64,000 bases of DNA from Sporomusa sp. KB1 (GCF_007830295.1 NZ_VLKC01000001.1:637465-701464), one strand, 5' to 3'; positions 17,073 to 26,724 are shown, counted from the stretch's first letter. Notes: generated by a model from the sequence alone, not told the origin. A program made the numbers and translations.

Positions 17073-18413
17073 CTAATTCCCCCTCAATCTTACAGCATTA
17101 GCGTGTGCCGTCAGCCCTTCGGCTTCCGCCAGCTTGATGATCTGGTTGCTGACAGCTGCCAAAGCTTCCTGGGTATAGGCAATAATACTGGTTTTTTTCA
17201 TAAAGGTCTCCACATTGAGCACTGAATAAAAACGTGCTGTACCGCCGGTCGGCAGTACATGGTTGGGTCCGGCAAAATAATCGCCAAGCGGCTCTGGCGA
17301 ATAGTGTCCCATAAAGACAGCACCTGCATGCCGTACATACGGCAGCAGCTTGAACGGTTCGGCTGTTAATAGTTCCAAATGCTCTGGAGCCGAAATGTTA
17401 GCCAATTCAACAGCCTCTGCTATATCTTTGGTAATAATAATCAAGCCATTATCGTCAATCGATTGGGCGGCAATATCCTTACGTGATAATGCAGCCAATT
17501 GACTATCTACTTCTTTAGATACTTTTATCGACAATTCAGTGCTGTCGGTAATAAGAATGCTTGAGGCTAATACATCATGTTCAGCCTGACTCAGCATATC
17601 TGCTGCCACATATTTGGGGTCAGCCGTGCTGTCGGCCACAATGAGAATTTCGCTAGGTCCGGCCAGCATATCAATATCAACATGACCATAGACAGCCTTC
17701 TTGGCTAGCGTAACAAAAATATTACCAGGGCCGGTAATTTTATCTACTTTAGGAATGGTTTCGGTGCCAAATGCCAGAGCAGCCACTGCCTGTGCGCCGC
17801 CAACCTTGAAGATTCTTGTAACTCCGGCTAGCTTTGCCGCCGCGAGGACATAAGGATTTACCTTGCCCTCCCGGCTAGGCGGCACAACCATAATAATCTC
17901 TTTTACCCCGGCCACTGCCGCCGGTACAGCATTCATAATCACTGATGACGGATAGGCTGCTGTACCGCCAGGAACATAAATGCCTACCCGGTCAAGCGGC
18001 GTGCATTTCTGTCCCAGAATCGCACCCTGTTCCCGCTCAGTAAACCAGGATTTAGGCAGTTGCTCGACATGAAACCGCTTGACATTAGCCACCGCCGCTT
18101 CCAGGGCGTCAAGTACTTCCTTATCAGCCCCGGCAATCGCGCTTTCAATCTCAGCCGGTGTTACTTCCAGCATAGCGTCCGTAATATCGGCGCCATCAAT
18201 TAACTTCGTATATTTTTGTACCGCTTCATTGCCCTGACGCCGGACATCTTCAACAATACGTTCCACAACCTGCTGGGCTGACAGGTCTTCACCAAATGTT
18301 TCCTTTACTTTGGCACGTCCGCCAATACCTAATACAACTTTATCAAAGGCTGGTTTTTCCAGTAATTCAATCATTTCTTGTTTATTTAAAAAACTGCTGT
18401 GAATCCTTTTCAT
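17073..18413 (-). CDS. hisD: Histidinol dehydrogenase
   Basis: 446 residues, slightly longer than the usual ~430 because of its N-terminus. Typical IYVPGGTAAYPSSVIMNAVPA, GPGNIFVTLAKKAVYG, DMLAGPSEILIVAD, SAPEHLEL, GPNHVLPTGGTARF. Catalyses two NAD-dependent oxidations to histidine. Start overlaps the hisG stop by 4 nt. Confidence 0.97.
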   Translation of the reverse strand: MKRIHSSFLNKQEMIELLEKPAFDKVVLGIGGRAKVKETFGEDLSAQQVVERIVEDVRRQGNEAVQKYTKLIDGADITDAMLEVTPAEIESAIAGADKEVLDALEAAVANVKRFHVEQLPKSWFTEREQGAILGQKCTPLDRVGIYVPGGTAAYPSSVIMNAVPAAVAGVKEIIMVVPPSREGKVNPYVLAAAKLAGVTRIFKVGGAQAVAALAFGTETIPKVDKITGPGNIFVTLAKKAVYGHVDIDMLAGPSEILIVADSTADPKYVAADMLSQAEHDVLASSILITDSTELSIKVSKEVDSQLAALSRKDIAAQSIDDNGLIIITKDIAEAVELANISAPEHLELLTAEPFKLLPYVRHAGAVFMGHYSPEPLGDYFAGPNHVLPTGGTARFYSVLNVETFMKKTSIIAYTQEALAAVSNQIIKLAEAEGLTAHANAVRLRGN

Positions 18414-19075
18414 GCTTTGCTCTCACTTTCTATTAGTGGTTTTAATCCTTCAACCATCTTATTTATCCGGTCAAATTTCATTTTAAAGCTTACCCGGTTA
18501 GCAATAAACCGGGCGGTTGCCGGATGAATTTGCGCAATTTCCACAAGGTTATTCTCCTTGAGAGTACGACCAGTTTCCACTATGTCAACAATGATCTCCG
18601 CCAGTCCCACCATGGGCGCAAGTTCAATGGAACCGTTAAGCTTAATAATCTCCATCTGAATACCAACACTATGAAAGAAACTCTCAGCAACCCGGGGATA
18701 CTTTGTAGCCACCCGCATATGAGCATAGTCACTTAGTTTTTCTTGTTTCAGTGCCTGAGGCACGGCTACCATCATCCGACAGAAGCCGAATTTTAAATCA
18801 AGCAACTCATAGACATCTTTGTTGCCTTCTAAAAGTACGTCTTTGCCAATTATCCCGATATCAGCCGCACCATATTCTACATAGGTAGGTAAATCAGCTG
18901 TCTTAGTAATAATAAAACGGATTTTCTCTGCCTCATTGGCAATAACCAGTTTGCGCGAGTTTTCGCTAAGCCCTTCGGCCGTATAGCCGATTTTGGTCAG
19001 CATGCTTACCGAATGCTCAAAAAGTTTTCCTTTAGGCAAAGCTATTGTTAAATAATCCATATCATTTGAGGTCAT
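18410..19075 (-). CDS. hisG: ATP phosphoribosyltransferase, short form
   Basis: 221 residues, catalytic subunit lacking the C-terminal regulatory domain. TIALPKGKLFEHSV, YVEYGAADIGIIGKDVLLEG, ATKYPR, LNGSIELAPMVGLAEIIVDIVETGRTL. Short HisG needs HisZ, which is encoded at 20761. First gene of the operon; start at an AGGAGG site. Confidence 0.97.
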   Translation of the reverse strand: MTSNDMDYLTIALPKGKLFEHSVSMLTKIGYTAEGLSENSRKLVIANEAEKIRFIITKTADLPTYVEYGAADIGIIGKDVLLEGNKDVYELLDLKFGFCRMMVAVPQALKQEKLSDYAHMRVATKYPRVAESFFHSVGIQMEIIKLNGSIELAPMVGLAEIIVDIVETGRTLKENNLVEIAQIHPATARFIANRVSFKMKFDRINKMVEGLKPLIESESKA

Positions 19076-19287
19076 GGCCGCCTCCTGTTTTTCTCTTTAG
19101 TTAATTAAAGAATTAACATGATAATATATTAACACTGTATACTATTAACGTCAATATGCTGATTTGAATTTTCCTTTGCAAAAAACGGTTCCACAAGATT
19201 GCCAGCTTTTTCGTCTTAGGTAGGAAAACTAGCTGTATATGTAGAAGTACTTGGCAAGATAATAACCTTATATAAGGAGGGTTCACT

Positions 19288-20244
19288 ATGGCTGTTCTTA
19301 ATATTGTTGTGCTCAACCCACTGGCTGACCGGCATAAAGAAGTCATTAAGGCTGCTGAGCCTAATATAAATATAATTGTAAGTGATGAAAAAACAGTCCC
19401 CGAACATATGCCGGAGTGTCATATCCTAGTAACCTGGGGCTGGGCTGAAACCCAGCATCTGTATCAAGCTGCCCCTCACTTAGAATGGATTCATGCGTTA
19501 AGTGCCGGAGTTGAGAAACTGCTGTTTCCAGAAATTCAGGCCGCCGACACCATACTCACGAATTCCAAGGGCATCCATAGTATTCCTGTCTCTGAACATC
19601 TGTTAGCCATGATGCTGGCTTTTAGCCGGGGACTTACCTTAAGCATTCGTCAGCAAAATGCAAGAATATGGGAGAGAGTGCCAACAGACGAATTACACGA
19701 ACATACTCTTGCCATCATCGGCCTTGGTGCTATTGGGCGAGAGATTGCCAAAAAGGCCAAGGCGTTAGGTATGACAGTCCTTGCCAGTAAACAGGAAATG
19801 ACTACTGAATTGTTTGTAGACAAGCTGTATCTGCCAGATAGTGATAGTCTTCAGGAAATGCTGGCTCAGGCCGACTATGTCGTTGTTGCTTTACCGCTGA
19901 CGGAAAACACCAAAAATCTGATTGGGCTGAAGCAGTTTACTATTATGAAGCCTTCAGCCTATTTCTTCAACATTGCCAGAGGTGGAATTGTGAATGAGGC
20001 CGATTTGGTCACAGCCTTAGAGCAAAAACTAATTCGCGGCGCCGGCCTGGACGTGTTTACTCATGAACCCTTGCCGGAATCCAGTCCGCTGTGGACTATG
20101 CCTAATGTTATTATCACACCCCATGTTGCCGCATTATCACCGGCTTACCTTGACCGGGCCATCAAGTTATTTGCTGATAATCTTACCCGGTTTATCCAGG
20201 GCCGGGATATGATAAACCTTGTTGATAAAGGTAAAGGCTATTAG
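19288..20244 (+). CDS. D-isomer-specific 2-hydroxyacid dehydrogenase
   Basis: 318 residues. NAD-binding LAIIGLGAIGREIAKKAKALGM, catalytic region NIARGGIVNEADLVTALE with Arg, Glu in HEPLPESSPLW and His in ITPHVAALSP. N-terminal half matches the family catalytic domain. Substrate (2-keto acid) not determinable. Lies on the opposite strand between hisG and the hisZ unit, with a strong AAGGAGGG site. Confidence 0.92.
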   Translation: MAVLNIVVLNPLADRHKEVIKAAEPNINIIVSDEKTVPEHMPECHILVTWGWAETQHLYQAAPHLEWIHALSAGVEKLLFPEIQAADTILTNSKGIHSIPVSEHLLAMMLAFSRGLTLSIRQQNARIWERVPTDELHEHTLAIIGLGAIGREIAKKAKALGMTVLASKQEMTTELFVDKLYLPDSDSLQEMLAQADYVVVALPLTENTKNLIGLKQFTIMKPSAYFFNIARGGIVNEADLVTALEQKLIRGAGLDVFTHEPLPESSPLWTMPNVIITPHVAALSPAYLDRAIKLFADNLTRFIQGRDMINLVDKGKGY

Positions 20245-20768
20245 TTTAGACTGTCGGCCTTTTTAAGCAGCGTAAGCTCCGGTGGTTCACCAACCGCCGG
20301 AGCCTCATGATGTCTTGCAACAAGCATGGTTAGCTCTGGGGACAAACCGGCTGCACTCAGCATAGCCGCCCCGCGTTCGGCATGATGATAATAGATATAG
20401 ACAGCATGACGGAGATTGTCTATTTTGCTGCCCCGCCCCATTTTTCCCCAAGCTTTTGCCCACAGCGGCGCAAACCTGTCAAAAATAACAGTAATAATTT
20501 TATCGGCAGTACTAACATCACCTTTAACCTTGCCGACATCATGTAAAAGCGCACATTGTATAAGTAGTTCTTGATTAACAGCCGCTTGACCGGCAGCAAG
20601 CTCCAGCGCTGTATACGCTACATTCAAGGCATGCCGTTGGTCAGGCAGATTCATTTGCCAAAACAGGGCGGCCTGCGCCTTATTTAGGTATTTGTCGATA
20701 AAAACCTTATCAACTTCGTTAATCCGGGCGGTAAGCGCTGCAATGACCTGCTTAACGCGTTTATTCAA
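20241..20768 (-). CDS. HD-domain phosphohydrolase
   Basis: 175 residues with a likely TTG start overlapping the end of hisZ. HD motif LIQCALLHDVGKVKGD at about residue 75; later YYHHAERGAAML and LVARHHEAP supply further His ligands. Probably a metal-dependent phosphohydrolase of unknown substrate. Translationally coupled to hisZ. Confidence 0.85.
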   Translation of the reverse strand: MNKRVKQVIAALTARINEVDKVFIDKYLNKAQAALFWQMNLPDQRHALNVAYTALELAAGQAAVNQELLIQCALLHDVGKVKGDVSTADKIITVIFDRFAPLWAKAWGKMGRGSKIDNLRHAVYIYYHHAERGAAMLSAAGLSPELTMLVARHHEAPAVGEPPELTLLKKADSLN

Positions 20769-21945
20769 TATATATCAGTTCTTCATAGCCTTGTTCATTA
20801 GCAGCCTTTTCAGCAACCGTCTTTGAACAACCAGCCAGCGCTAATTCTGTTCGGCGGCCTGCTTTACGGTATCCCTTGGCCGCTTCAATAGCCTCAGCCA
20901 GTTTACCTTCTGCCCAGGCAATATATACATCTTTACCGCGTACACTAACGTCAATCCCCTGGCGTTCCAGTGCCAGCAGCATCCGTTCGATACCAAGCGC
21001 AAAACCGGTGGCCGGATTAGGAACACCCAAAGAAGCCAGCATGGTATCATAACGGCCACCACCGCATAACGGAAAGCCCAGGCCAGGTGTATAGGCCTCA
21101 AAAACCATGCCTGTATAATAATCAAAATCGCGAATGATGCCCAGATCAAAATTGACATACCGTTCAACGCCATAACCTGCTAAGAGCTTATGGATATCGG
21201 CCAGATTATCCAGTGCGGCGCGGCTTTGTTCGTTAGTAACAAGCCGGTAAGCTGCCCTGAGCATATCCTCCCGTCCATGTAAGAGCGGAACTTGCTGAAA
21301 TATCTCCCTGGCAGCCTGACTAAGGTCGCTTTGGGCCAAAACCTCACCCAAACCCACCAAATCGCGAGTAACCATAGCATATTTTACTTTTTGCTGATCC
21401 CGCTGAGTTAAGCCACTCTCTGCCATCAGACCGTTAATAAATGCAACTTGACCTAAACCGATCTGGAAATTAGTTAAGCCTGCCTCCAGCATGGCTTCGA
21501 CCGCCAACGCGATAATCTCAGCATCAGCAGCTGGTCCCGGAGCCCCTAACAGTTCAATCCCAGCCTGGTAAAATTCACACTGTCTTCCAGCCTGCGCCTG
21601 CTCATGCCGAAATACATTAGTAAGATAAAACAATCTCAGCGGCAGCGGCCGTTCTTTAAATCTTGTCGCAGCTACCCGTGCAATCGGTGTTGTCATATCA
21701 GGGCGCAGTGCTAACGTACGATTATTCTTGTCAAAAAACTTAAACATATGCTCTTGGATCGCATTGCCTGTACCCAGCGTTATCGTTTCCATATATTCAA
21801 AAGTTGGCGTTACTACTTCATCATAACCCCAACGGGAAAACAACTCGGCCAGAGCTCCCTCTACAATGCGCTTTTGTTTTGCCTCTCGTGGCAGCAGATC
21901 ACGTGTTCCATAGGGAATTTGCGGCACAAAATTATTTCTGTTCAT
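20761..21945 (-). CDS. hisZ: ATP phosphoribosyltransferase regulatory subunit
   Basis: 394 residues from ATG 21945; a GTG at 21954 is the alternative. Histidyl-tRNA-synthetase-like core: PYGTRDLLPREA, LRPDMTTPIARVAATRF, RLFYLTNVFRHEQAQAGRQCEFYQAGIELLG, FDLGIIRDFDYYTGMVFEAY, GGGRYD. It lacks the anticodon-binding C-terminus arrangement of true HisRS and occurs with short HisG, which identifies it as HisZ. It is separated from hisG by an oppositely oriented dehydrogenase gene. Confidence 0.93.
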   Translation of the reverse strand: MNRNNFVPQIPYGTRDLLPREAKQKRIVEGALAELFSRWGYDEVVTPTFEYMETITLGTGNAIQEHMFKFFDKNNRTLALRPDMTTPIARVAATRFKERPLPLRLFYLTNVFRHEQAQAGRQCEFYQAGIELLGAPGPAADAEIIALAVEAMLEAGLTNFQIGLGQVAFINGLMAESGLTQRDQQKVKYAMVTRDLVGLGEVLAQSDLSQAAREIFQQVPLLHGREDMLRAAYRLVTNEQSRAALDNLADIHKLLAGYGVERYVNFDLGIIRDFDYYTGMVFEAYTPGLGFPLCGGGRYDTMLASLGVPNPATGFALGIERMLLALERQGIDVSVRGKDVYIAWAEGKLAEAIEAAKGYRKAGRRTELALAGCSKTVAEKAANEQGYEELIYIE

Positions 21946-21964
21946 TGTGTACACTCCATTCTAG

Positions 21965-22261
21965 TCAGCTGTTTTCTATTTTATCTAATACTGTCTTATA
22001 GCCATCGGCACCATAATACAGACAGCGTTTAACCCTGCTGATAGTCGCTGTACTGGCACCGGTAGCAGCAACAATATCGTCATAAATAACGCCTGCCTTT
22101 AACAATCGCGCCACTTCCAGGCGCTGAGCCATCGCTTTAAGTTCACCAATTGTGCATACGTCTTCAAAAAATTGATAACATTCCTCTTCACTGCTTAGCG
22201 ATAAAATTCCTCTAAACAGCTGATCGGTAAGCCTATCTTTCAATTTAGGATTTGTAGGCAT
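21965..22261 (-). CDS. TrpR/YerC-family repressor-like protein
   Basis: 98 residues from ATG 22261, supported by GGGAGG at 8-nt spacing and by the family N-terminus (KLKDRLTDQLFRGILSL). A start at 22309 would add 16 residues without support. Helix-turn-helix LLKAGVIYDDIVAATGASTATISRVKRCL. Same strand as hisZ with a 19-nt gap, so a candidate local regulator. Confidence 0.9.
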   Translation of the reverse strand: MPTNPKLKDRLTDQLFRGILSLSSEEECYQFFEDVCTIGELKAMAQRLEVARLLKAGVIYDDIVAATGASTATISRVKRCLYYGADGYKTVLDKIENS

Positions 22262-22462
22262 ACTTCTAGCCTCCCTGTAAATACTTGCTATTGTATATTT
22301 ATTCGCCATTTACCCAGATTTTCCTTCTTTAATACTTTTCATCTTTATTCAGGTAAAACCTCTTCTATAAAATCCCCGTTTTTTTACACAAAATACCACT
22401 TCTTTTTGTTGACAGCTCTCCTTATGCATGCTAATATAAAATTTATAAATTCAAATATTGTT

Positions 22463-22570
22463 CATCAAGAGCTGGTTGAGGGAATGGCCCGATGACGCCG
22501 CGGCAACCATCGCATCTGCGAACGGTGCCAATTCCACAGGATTACCTCCTGGCAGATGAAGAACTGGACA
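22463..22570 (+). ncRNA. SAM-I (S-box) riboswitch aptamer
   Basis: Classic S-box signature upstream of metQ: CATCAAGAG..., GAGGGAATGGCCCGATGA, GCGGCAACC, GGTGCCAATTCC, and a closing helix before the terminator. High SAM should stop transcription before metQ. Confidence 0.93.
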
Positions 22571-22572
22571 AC

Positions 22573-22608
22573 AAGTCTCTTCGGACTGCCGAAGAGGCTT
22601 ACTTTTTT
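22573..22608 (+). terminator. Expression-platform terminator of the S-box
   Basis: CTCTTCGG / CCGAAGAG stem (22577-22584 / 22589-22596) followed by ACTTTTTTT, directly after the SAM aptamer. Confidence 0.9.
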
Positions 22609-22666
22609 TCGAAAGGAGGATTTTGGCTTCTAGTTATTTGAAATGAATAGTAGGAGGAATCATTTT

Positions 22667-23485
22667 ATGAAGAAGTTTACCCTGTTAGTAATAATTGCAG
22701 TATTAGCCTTGTCTGCCTTTATCACTGGTTGCGGCAAAAGCACCCCTGCACCGTCAGCTGCTGATAAGAAAACAATTAAAGTTGGCGCGACCGCCGTGCC
22801 GCATGCTGAGATTCTCAATGTTGTCAAACCAATACTTGAAAAAGAAGGCATCAACCTGGTTATTGTCGAGATGAGCGATTATGTCCGTCCCAACATGGCT
22901 GTGGCGGAAAAAGAACTGGACGCCAATTTTTTTCAGCACATCCCTTATCTGACCAAGTTTAGCGCCGAACGCAACCTTGATCTGACTTACACTGCTGCTG
23001 TACATATCGAACCAATGGGTATTTACTCCAAAAAAGTCAAAAACCTGAATGATCTGGAAAACGGTGCATCAATCGGCATCCCCAATGACCCCACCAACGG
23101 CGGCCGCGCACTAGCCCTGCTAGCCAAAGCCGGCATTATTAAACTTAAAGATGGCGCCGGTGTTACTGCTACGATTAGCGACATCACTGATAACCCCAAA
23201 AGCGTAAAAATCCGCGAGCTTGAAGCTGCGCAACTACCGCGTTCGCTTGATGACCTTACTTTAGCCGTCATTAACACTAACTATGCACTGGAAGCCAAGC
23301 TTGTCCCCAGCAAAGATGCTCTGTTTACTGAACAAAAAGACTCACCCTATGTTAATATCCTCACTGTTCGCAAAGGCGATGAAAACCGTCCTGAAATTCA
23401 AAAATTGACCAAAGCCCTAACTTCCGAAGAAGTTAAGAAGTTTATTAATGAAAAATATCAAGGCGCCATTGTACCCGCATTTTAA
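22667..23485 (+). CDS. metQ: Methionine ABC transporter substrate-binding lipoprotein
   Basis: 272 residues from ATG 22667 (AGGAGG site; an earlier ATG at 22643 lacks one). Lipoprotein signal with lipobox FITGC. NLPA/MetQ family: IKVGATAVPHAEILN, LDANFFQHIPYL, IEPMGIYSKKV, IGIPNDPTNGGRALALL, INTNYA. Captures methionine at the cell surface. metN and metI are not in this window, so this is an orphan or second copy. Regulated by the S-box upstream. Confidence 0.93.
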   Translation: MKKFTLLVIIAVLALSAFITGCGKSTPAPSAADKKTIKVGATAVPHAEILNVVKPILEKEGINLVIVEMSDYVRPNMAVAEKELDANFFQHIPYLTKFSAERNLDLTYTAAVHIEPMGIYSKKVKNLNDLENGASIGIPNDPTNGGRALALLAKAGIIKLKDGAGVTATISDITDNPKSVKIRELEAAQLPRSLDDLTLAVINTNYALEAKLVPSKDALFTEQKDSPYVNILTVRKGDENRPEIQKLTKALTSEEVKKFINEKYQGAIVPAF

Positions 23486-23489
23486 GTTT

Positions 23490-23528
23490 AAAAAAGTGAG
23501 TCAGGGAAATCCCCTGACTCACTTTTTT
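23490..23528. terminator. Bidirectional terminator between metQ and tetR
   Basis: 17-bp inverted repeat (23490-23506 / 23512-23528) with A run on the left and T run on the right; serves the convergent metQ and tetR genes. The tetR stop codon lies inside it. Confidence 0.88.
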
Positions 23529-24115
23529 AACGTAGCAACACCATAAAGGAAAATATCGGTGATACCGTTGGCTGCCGTATCAATGGATTCACTACTATCA
23601 TCAACAAAACCCTGAAATACCATCATAACAATGACGCTGAACAAACCATGAGCAGCTTTATGTATATCACAATTACGGATAGTACCCTGTTCTATCCCCT
23701 CTTGCAAGATAGCTTGCAATATCCCGATGGTATGCACAAATCTTTCGCGATATTTTTCGCGCTGCGCCTCGGTGAAGTTTGATGGTTCTTCATGACCTAA
23801 GCCTCGCATCTCATGCATGAGCACCCGCCACAAATCAGCATTAGCAACATAAAATTCCAAAAATATCTTGATAGCCTTTTTCACTTTGTTCAAAGCTGGT
23901 TCAGTAAGAGCTGCAATTTCCTTAAGTTCTGCCTCAAAATTGGCACTTCGTTCTTTTATAAGGGTATAAAAGAGCTGTTCTTTATTGACAAAATACTTAT
24001 ATACTGTACCCTTACCGGTGTCAGCCAGCGCAATAATTTCATCCACTGTAGCACGATGATACCCTTTGCGGGAGAAAATAGTATAAGCGGCTTCCAGTAT
24101 TTGCTGACGTTTCAT
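23519..24115 (-). CDS. TetR/AcrR-family regulator
   Basis: 198 residues from ATG 24115 (AGGAGG at 7 nt). N-terminal HTH: ILEAAYTIFSRKGYHRATVDEIIALADTGKGTVYKYFVNKEQLF. The C-terminal domain is helical and family-variable. It lies just after the DUF456 gene on the same strand, with the start 14 nt before that gene's stop. Target unknown. Confidence 0.92.
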   Translation of the reverse strand: MKRQQILEAAYTIFSRKGYHRATVDEIIALADTGKGTVYKYFVNKEQLFYTLIKERSANFEAELKEIAALTEPALNKVKKAIKIFLEFYVANADLWRVLMHEMRGLGHEEPSNFTEAQREKYRERFVHTIGILQAILQEGIEQGTIRNCDIHKAAHGLFSVIVMMVFQGFVDDSSESIDTAANGITDIFLYGVATLKK

Positions 24116-24129
24116 CGTACTTCCTCCTG

Positions 24130-24642
24130 TCACCACGTTAGCTGGGAGATTAAAAACACCACCATCCCGATGGCTACAGCTAACTTAAAGATTAAACCCA
24201 ATGCCTGACCAATGACAATACTTTTGGCTACCCTGGTTGCCCTTTCCTGGTTTCCAGTAGACGCATACTCCGCTAAATATCCGGCAGCAAAGGAGGCACC
24301 GATCGCCCCGGCAATGGAACCAAGTCCGGGCATAAATCCTGTACCGATTATACCGCCGGCAATACCGCCAATAAAAGCTGCTGCAATGGCTGCACGCGAG
24401 GCATTTTCCCTTTTAGCTCCCAGTGATCCGGCAACAAATTCGGCCAGTTCTCCTGTTAACAGCGCGCCAAAAAGCAGCAGCAGCACAGTAGTATTCATAT
24501 GGGTAAAGCTTTCCAAATATCCATAGCCCAAAGCAGCAAAAAATATCAACCAATTGCCAGGCAGGCCGATAGCCGTCAGACCAATACCAACAACTGTAAC
24601 CACAATAACCAGTAAATTGCTGGCTATTAAACCTGCATCCAA
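24130..24642 (-). CDS. DUF456 membrane protein
   Basis: 170 residues from a TTG at 24642 preceded by GAGGTG; an upstream ATG would place the start inside purD. About five hydrophobic segments, with LTAIGLPGNWLIFFAALGYG and Gly-rich RAAIAAAFIGGIAGGIIGTGFMPGLGSIAGAIGASFAAGYLAEY, the DUF456 signature (glycine-zipper-like). Function unknown; inner-membrane location inferred. Confidence 0.8.
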   Translation of the reverse strand: MDAGLIASNLLVIVVTVVGIGLTAIGLPGNWLIFFAALGYGYLESFTHMNTTVLLLLFGALLTGELAEFVAGSLGAKRENASRAAIAAAFIGGIAGGIIGTGFMPGLGSIAGAIGASFAAGYLAEYASTGNQERATRVAKSIVIGQALGLIFKLAVAIGMVVFLISQLTW

Positions 24643-24664
24643 AGCGTACACCTCTTCAACGCTC

Positions 24665-25942
24665 TCATCTGTCGCTCCGATTAAACGCCCTATGAGCAAT
24701 GTCTTTACGGTACTGCATACCATCAAATTTTATCACTGGTACAGCCTGATAAACCTTATCTACCGCTTCCCGGAGATTAGCGGCTACCGCCGTTACACCA
24801 AGTACCCGGCCACCGTGGGTCACGATCTGGCCGCTAACCGTGCCTGTTCCAGCATGAAATACCATTGCCCCTTGTGATTCAGCTTGATCAAGACCGGTGA
24901 TTTTATCCCCTTTATTATAACTCCCAGGATACCCACCCGCTGCCAGCACAACACATACAGCGGCCTTGTCTTCCCATTCGATGGTTATATCAGCCAATCT
25001 TCCATCCGCACAGGCTTCCATGATATCCACCAAATCACTGGCTAAAAGCGGTAGCACGACCTGGGTCTCGGGATCTCCAAAACGAGCATTGAATTCAATA
25101 ACCTTTGGCCCCTGAGCCGTAATCATCAACCCAGCATACAGACAACCCTGATAAACGATACCTTCCTGCCGCATAGCATCGACAACTGGCTGCAAGACCT
25201 CACGCCGTACTTGTTCCCGCACAGCCGGAGTAACAACCGGGGCCGGAGCATATGTTCCCATCCCACCGGTGTTGGGCCCCTGATCATTGTCAAATACCCG
25301 CTTATGATCCTGAGCTGCAACCATCGGTACAACCGTAATACCATCGGTAAAGGCCAGCAGGGAGGCTTCTTCTCCTGCCAGATATTCCTCAATAACCACC
25401 AAATTGCCAGCATTACCAAAAGCCTTATCTCTCATCATCATGGTAACGGCATCAACAGCTTCTTCAATTGTCATGGCAACAACGACACCTTTACCGGCAG
25501 CCAGTCCGTCAGCTTTAACCACAATCGGCGCACCTTGCTCCTTTATATAGGCCAGTGCATCGTCAATGTCAGTAAAGGCAGCCGAGGCGGCCGTGGGAAT
25601 ATGATATTTATGCATAATCTCTTTGGCAAAAACTTTAGAACCCTCTAGTTGCGCTGCCTTTTGGGATGGACCAAATACTTTCAGATTAAGCGCAGCAAAA
25701 TGATCGGCAAGACCGTTGGTTAGCGGTAACTCCGGGCCAACAACAGTTAAGCCGATGTTGTGTTCAAGCGCAAATTTACCCAAAGCCTCATTATCTGTTA
25801 TATCAATAGCCACACATTCAGCCACAGCCGCAATTCCGGGATTTCCCGGAACACAGTATATTTTTTCTACCCGGGGGCTTTGCGCCAATTTCCAAGCCAA
25901 TGCATGCTCACGCCCACCGCCACCGATAAGTAAAATTTTCAA
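24665..25942 (-). CDS. purD: Phosphoribosylamine--glycine ligase (GAR synthetase)
   Basis: 425 residues, TTG start after GGAGTGG. ATP-grasp enzyme: MKILLIGGGGREHALAWKLAQS, VGPELPLTNGLAD, VKADGLAAGKGVVVA, the loop QDHKRVFDNDQGPNTGGMG, and EFNARFGDPETQ metal ligands. Second step of purine synthesis. No other pur gene is nearby. Confidence 0.97.
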   Translation of the reverse strand: MKILLIGGGGREHALAWKLAQSPRVEKIYCVPGNPGIAAVAECVAIDITDNEALGKFALEHNIGLTVVGPELPLTNGLADHFAALNLKVFGPSQKAAQLEGSKVFAKEIMHKYHIPTAASAAFTDIDDALAYIKEQGAPIVVKADGLAAGKGVVVAMTIEEAVDAVTMMMRDKAFGNAGNLVVIEEYLAGEEASLLAFTDGITVVPMVAAQDHKRVFDNDQGPNTGGMGTYAPAPVVTPAVREQVRREVLQPVVDAMRQEGIVYQGCLYAGLMITAQGPKVIEFNARFGDPETQVVLPLLASDLVDIMEACADGRLADITIEWEDKAAVCVVLAAGGYPGSYNKGDKITGLDQAESQGAMVFHAGTGTVSGQIVTHGGRVLGVTAVAANLREAVDKVYQAVPVIKFDGMQYRKDIAHRAFNRSDR

Positions 25943-25971
25943 ATTACCACTCCTTCATGTATACAGTTACA

Positions 25972-26724
25972 TTAAAACCAACGTATAGCCAGCAGCCCAA
26001 GATATTCTTTAATAACTAGCTGACTGTTATAGAAAGCGTCAGCCCGAGGCCACAATTGATTCCATTCAAAGATAAAGCGAGTATTTGTTTGATAGTCGGT
26101 AGGATAGGGCAATACGGTCATATTATATTTGGTAAACTGCCCCACTGAGCGCTCCATGTGAAAAGCCGAAGTAACCAGAATGGGATTTGTAAAAGCCCGT
26201 TCCGCTAAAATCTGCCTGGTGAATTTAGCATTGTCAGTAGTATTAAGGCTCTGCCCTTCCACAATGATCTTCTCATTAGGAATACCTATTCCCAACAGGA
26301 TATGGCGTGCGATTTCTGCCTCCTTGCCGGTATTGGCAAATACCTGTCCCCCGGAAATGATGATTGGTGCACCAGTACTATGGTATAGCTGCGCTGCTGT
26401 CAGTAAGCGGTTGGCAGCCGAGCCCATCAAATGCCCTTTGCCATGCACATTAGGTGTGTCTGCTGTTGCTCCGCCTCCCAGCACGACAATAACATCACCA
26501 CTAACGGTTGACGGTGGCTGGTAACGGCTCTCTAAAGATCGCAGTAACCAATCCCCCACCAACGGAATGGAAATGAGATACAAGAGCGCCGTTATCACTG
26601 CCAGCGCTCCTACTCCCCGTTGTTTGTGCCTATGCAGCCATACACAACATACAGTTAACGCAGCAATAAATAAGCCTGGCGGCAACAAAAAGGTTATGTA
26701 TAAAAATTTTATCAAAACCAACAC
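25972..26724 (-). CDS. DUF218 / YdcF-ElyC-like membrane protein
   Basis: 250 residues, probable GTG start. Two N-terminal membrane segments, then the DUF218 domain: DVIVVLGGGATADTPNVHGKG, SAANRLLTAAQLYHSTGAPIIISGGQ, VEGQSLNTTDNAKFTRQIL, ILVTSAFHMERSVGQF. Members such as ElyC/SanA act in envelope or undecaprenyl-lipid processes. Exact role not known. Confidence 0.87.
   Translation of the reverse strand: MLVLIKFLYITFLLPPGLFIAALTVCCVWLHRHKQRGVGALAVITALLYLISIPLVGDWLLRSLESRYQPPSTVSGDVIVVLGGGATADTPNVHGKGHLMGSAANRLLTAAQLYHSTGAPIIISGGQVFANTGKEAEIARHILLGIGIPNEKIIVEGQSLNTTDNAKFTRQILAERAFTNPILVTSAFHMERSVGQFTKYNMTVLPYPTDYQTNTRFIFEWNQLWPRADAFYNSQLVIKEYLGLLAIRWF

Noticed and set aside
22623..22646. Seven-codon TTG-started leader ORF between the S-box terminator and metQ
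   Set aside because: Ribosome-binding site spacing is too short (3 nt) and the S-box already explains regulation.
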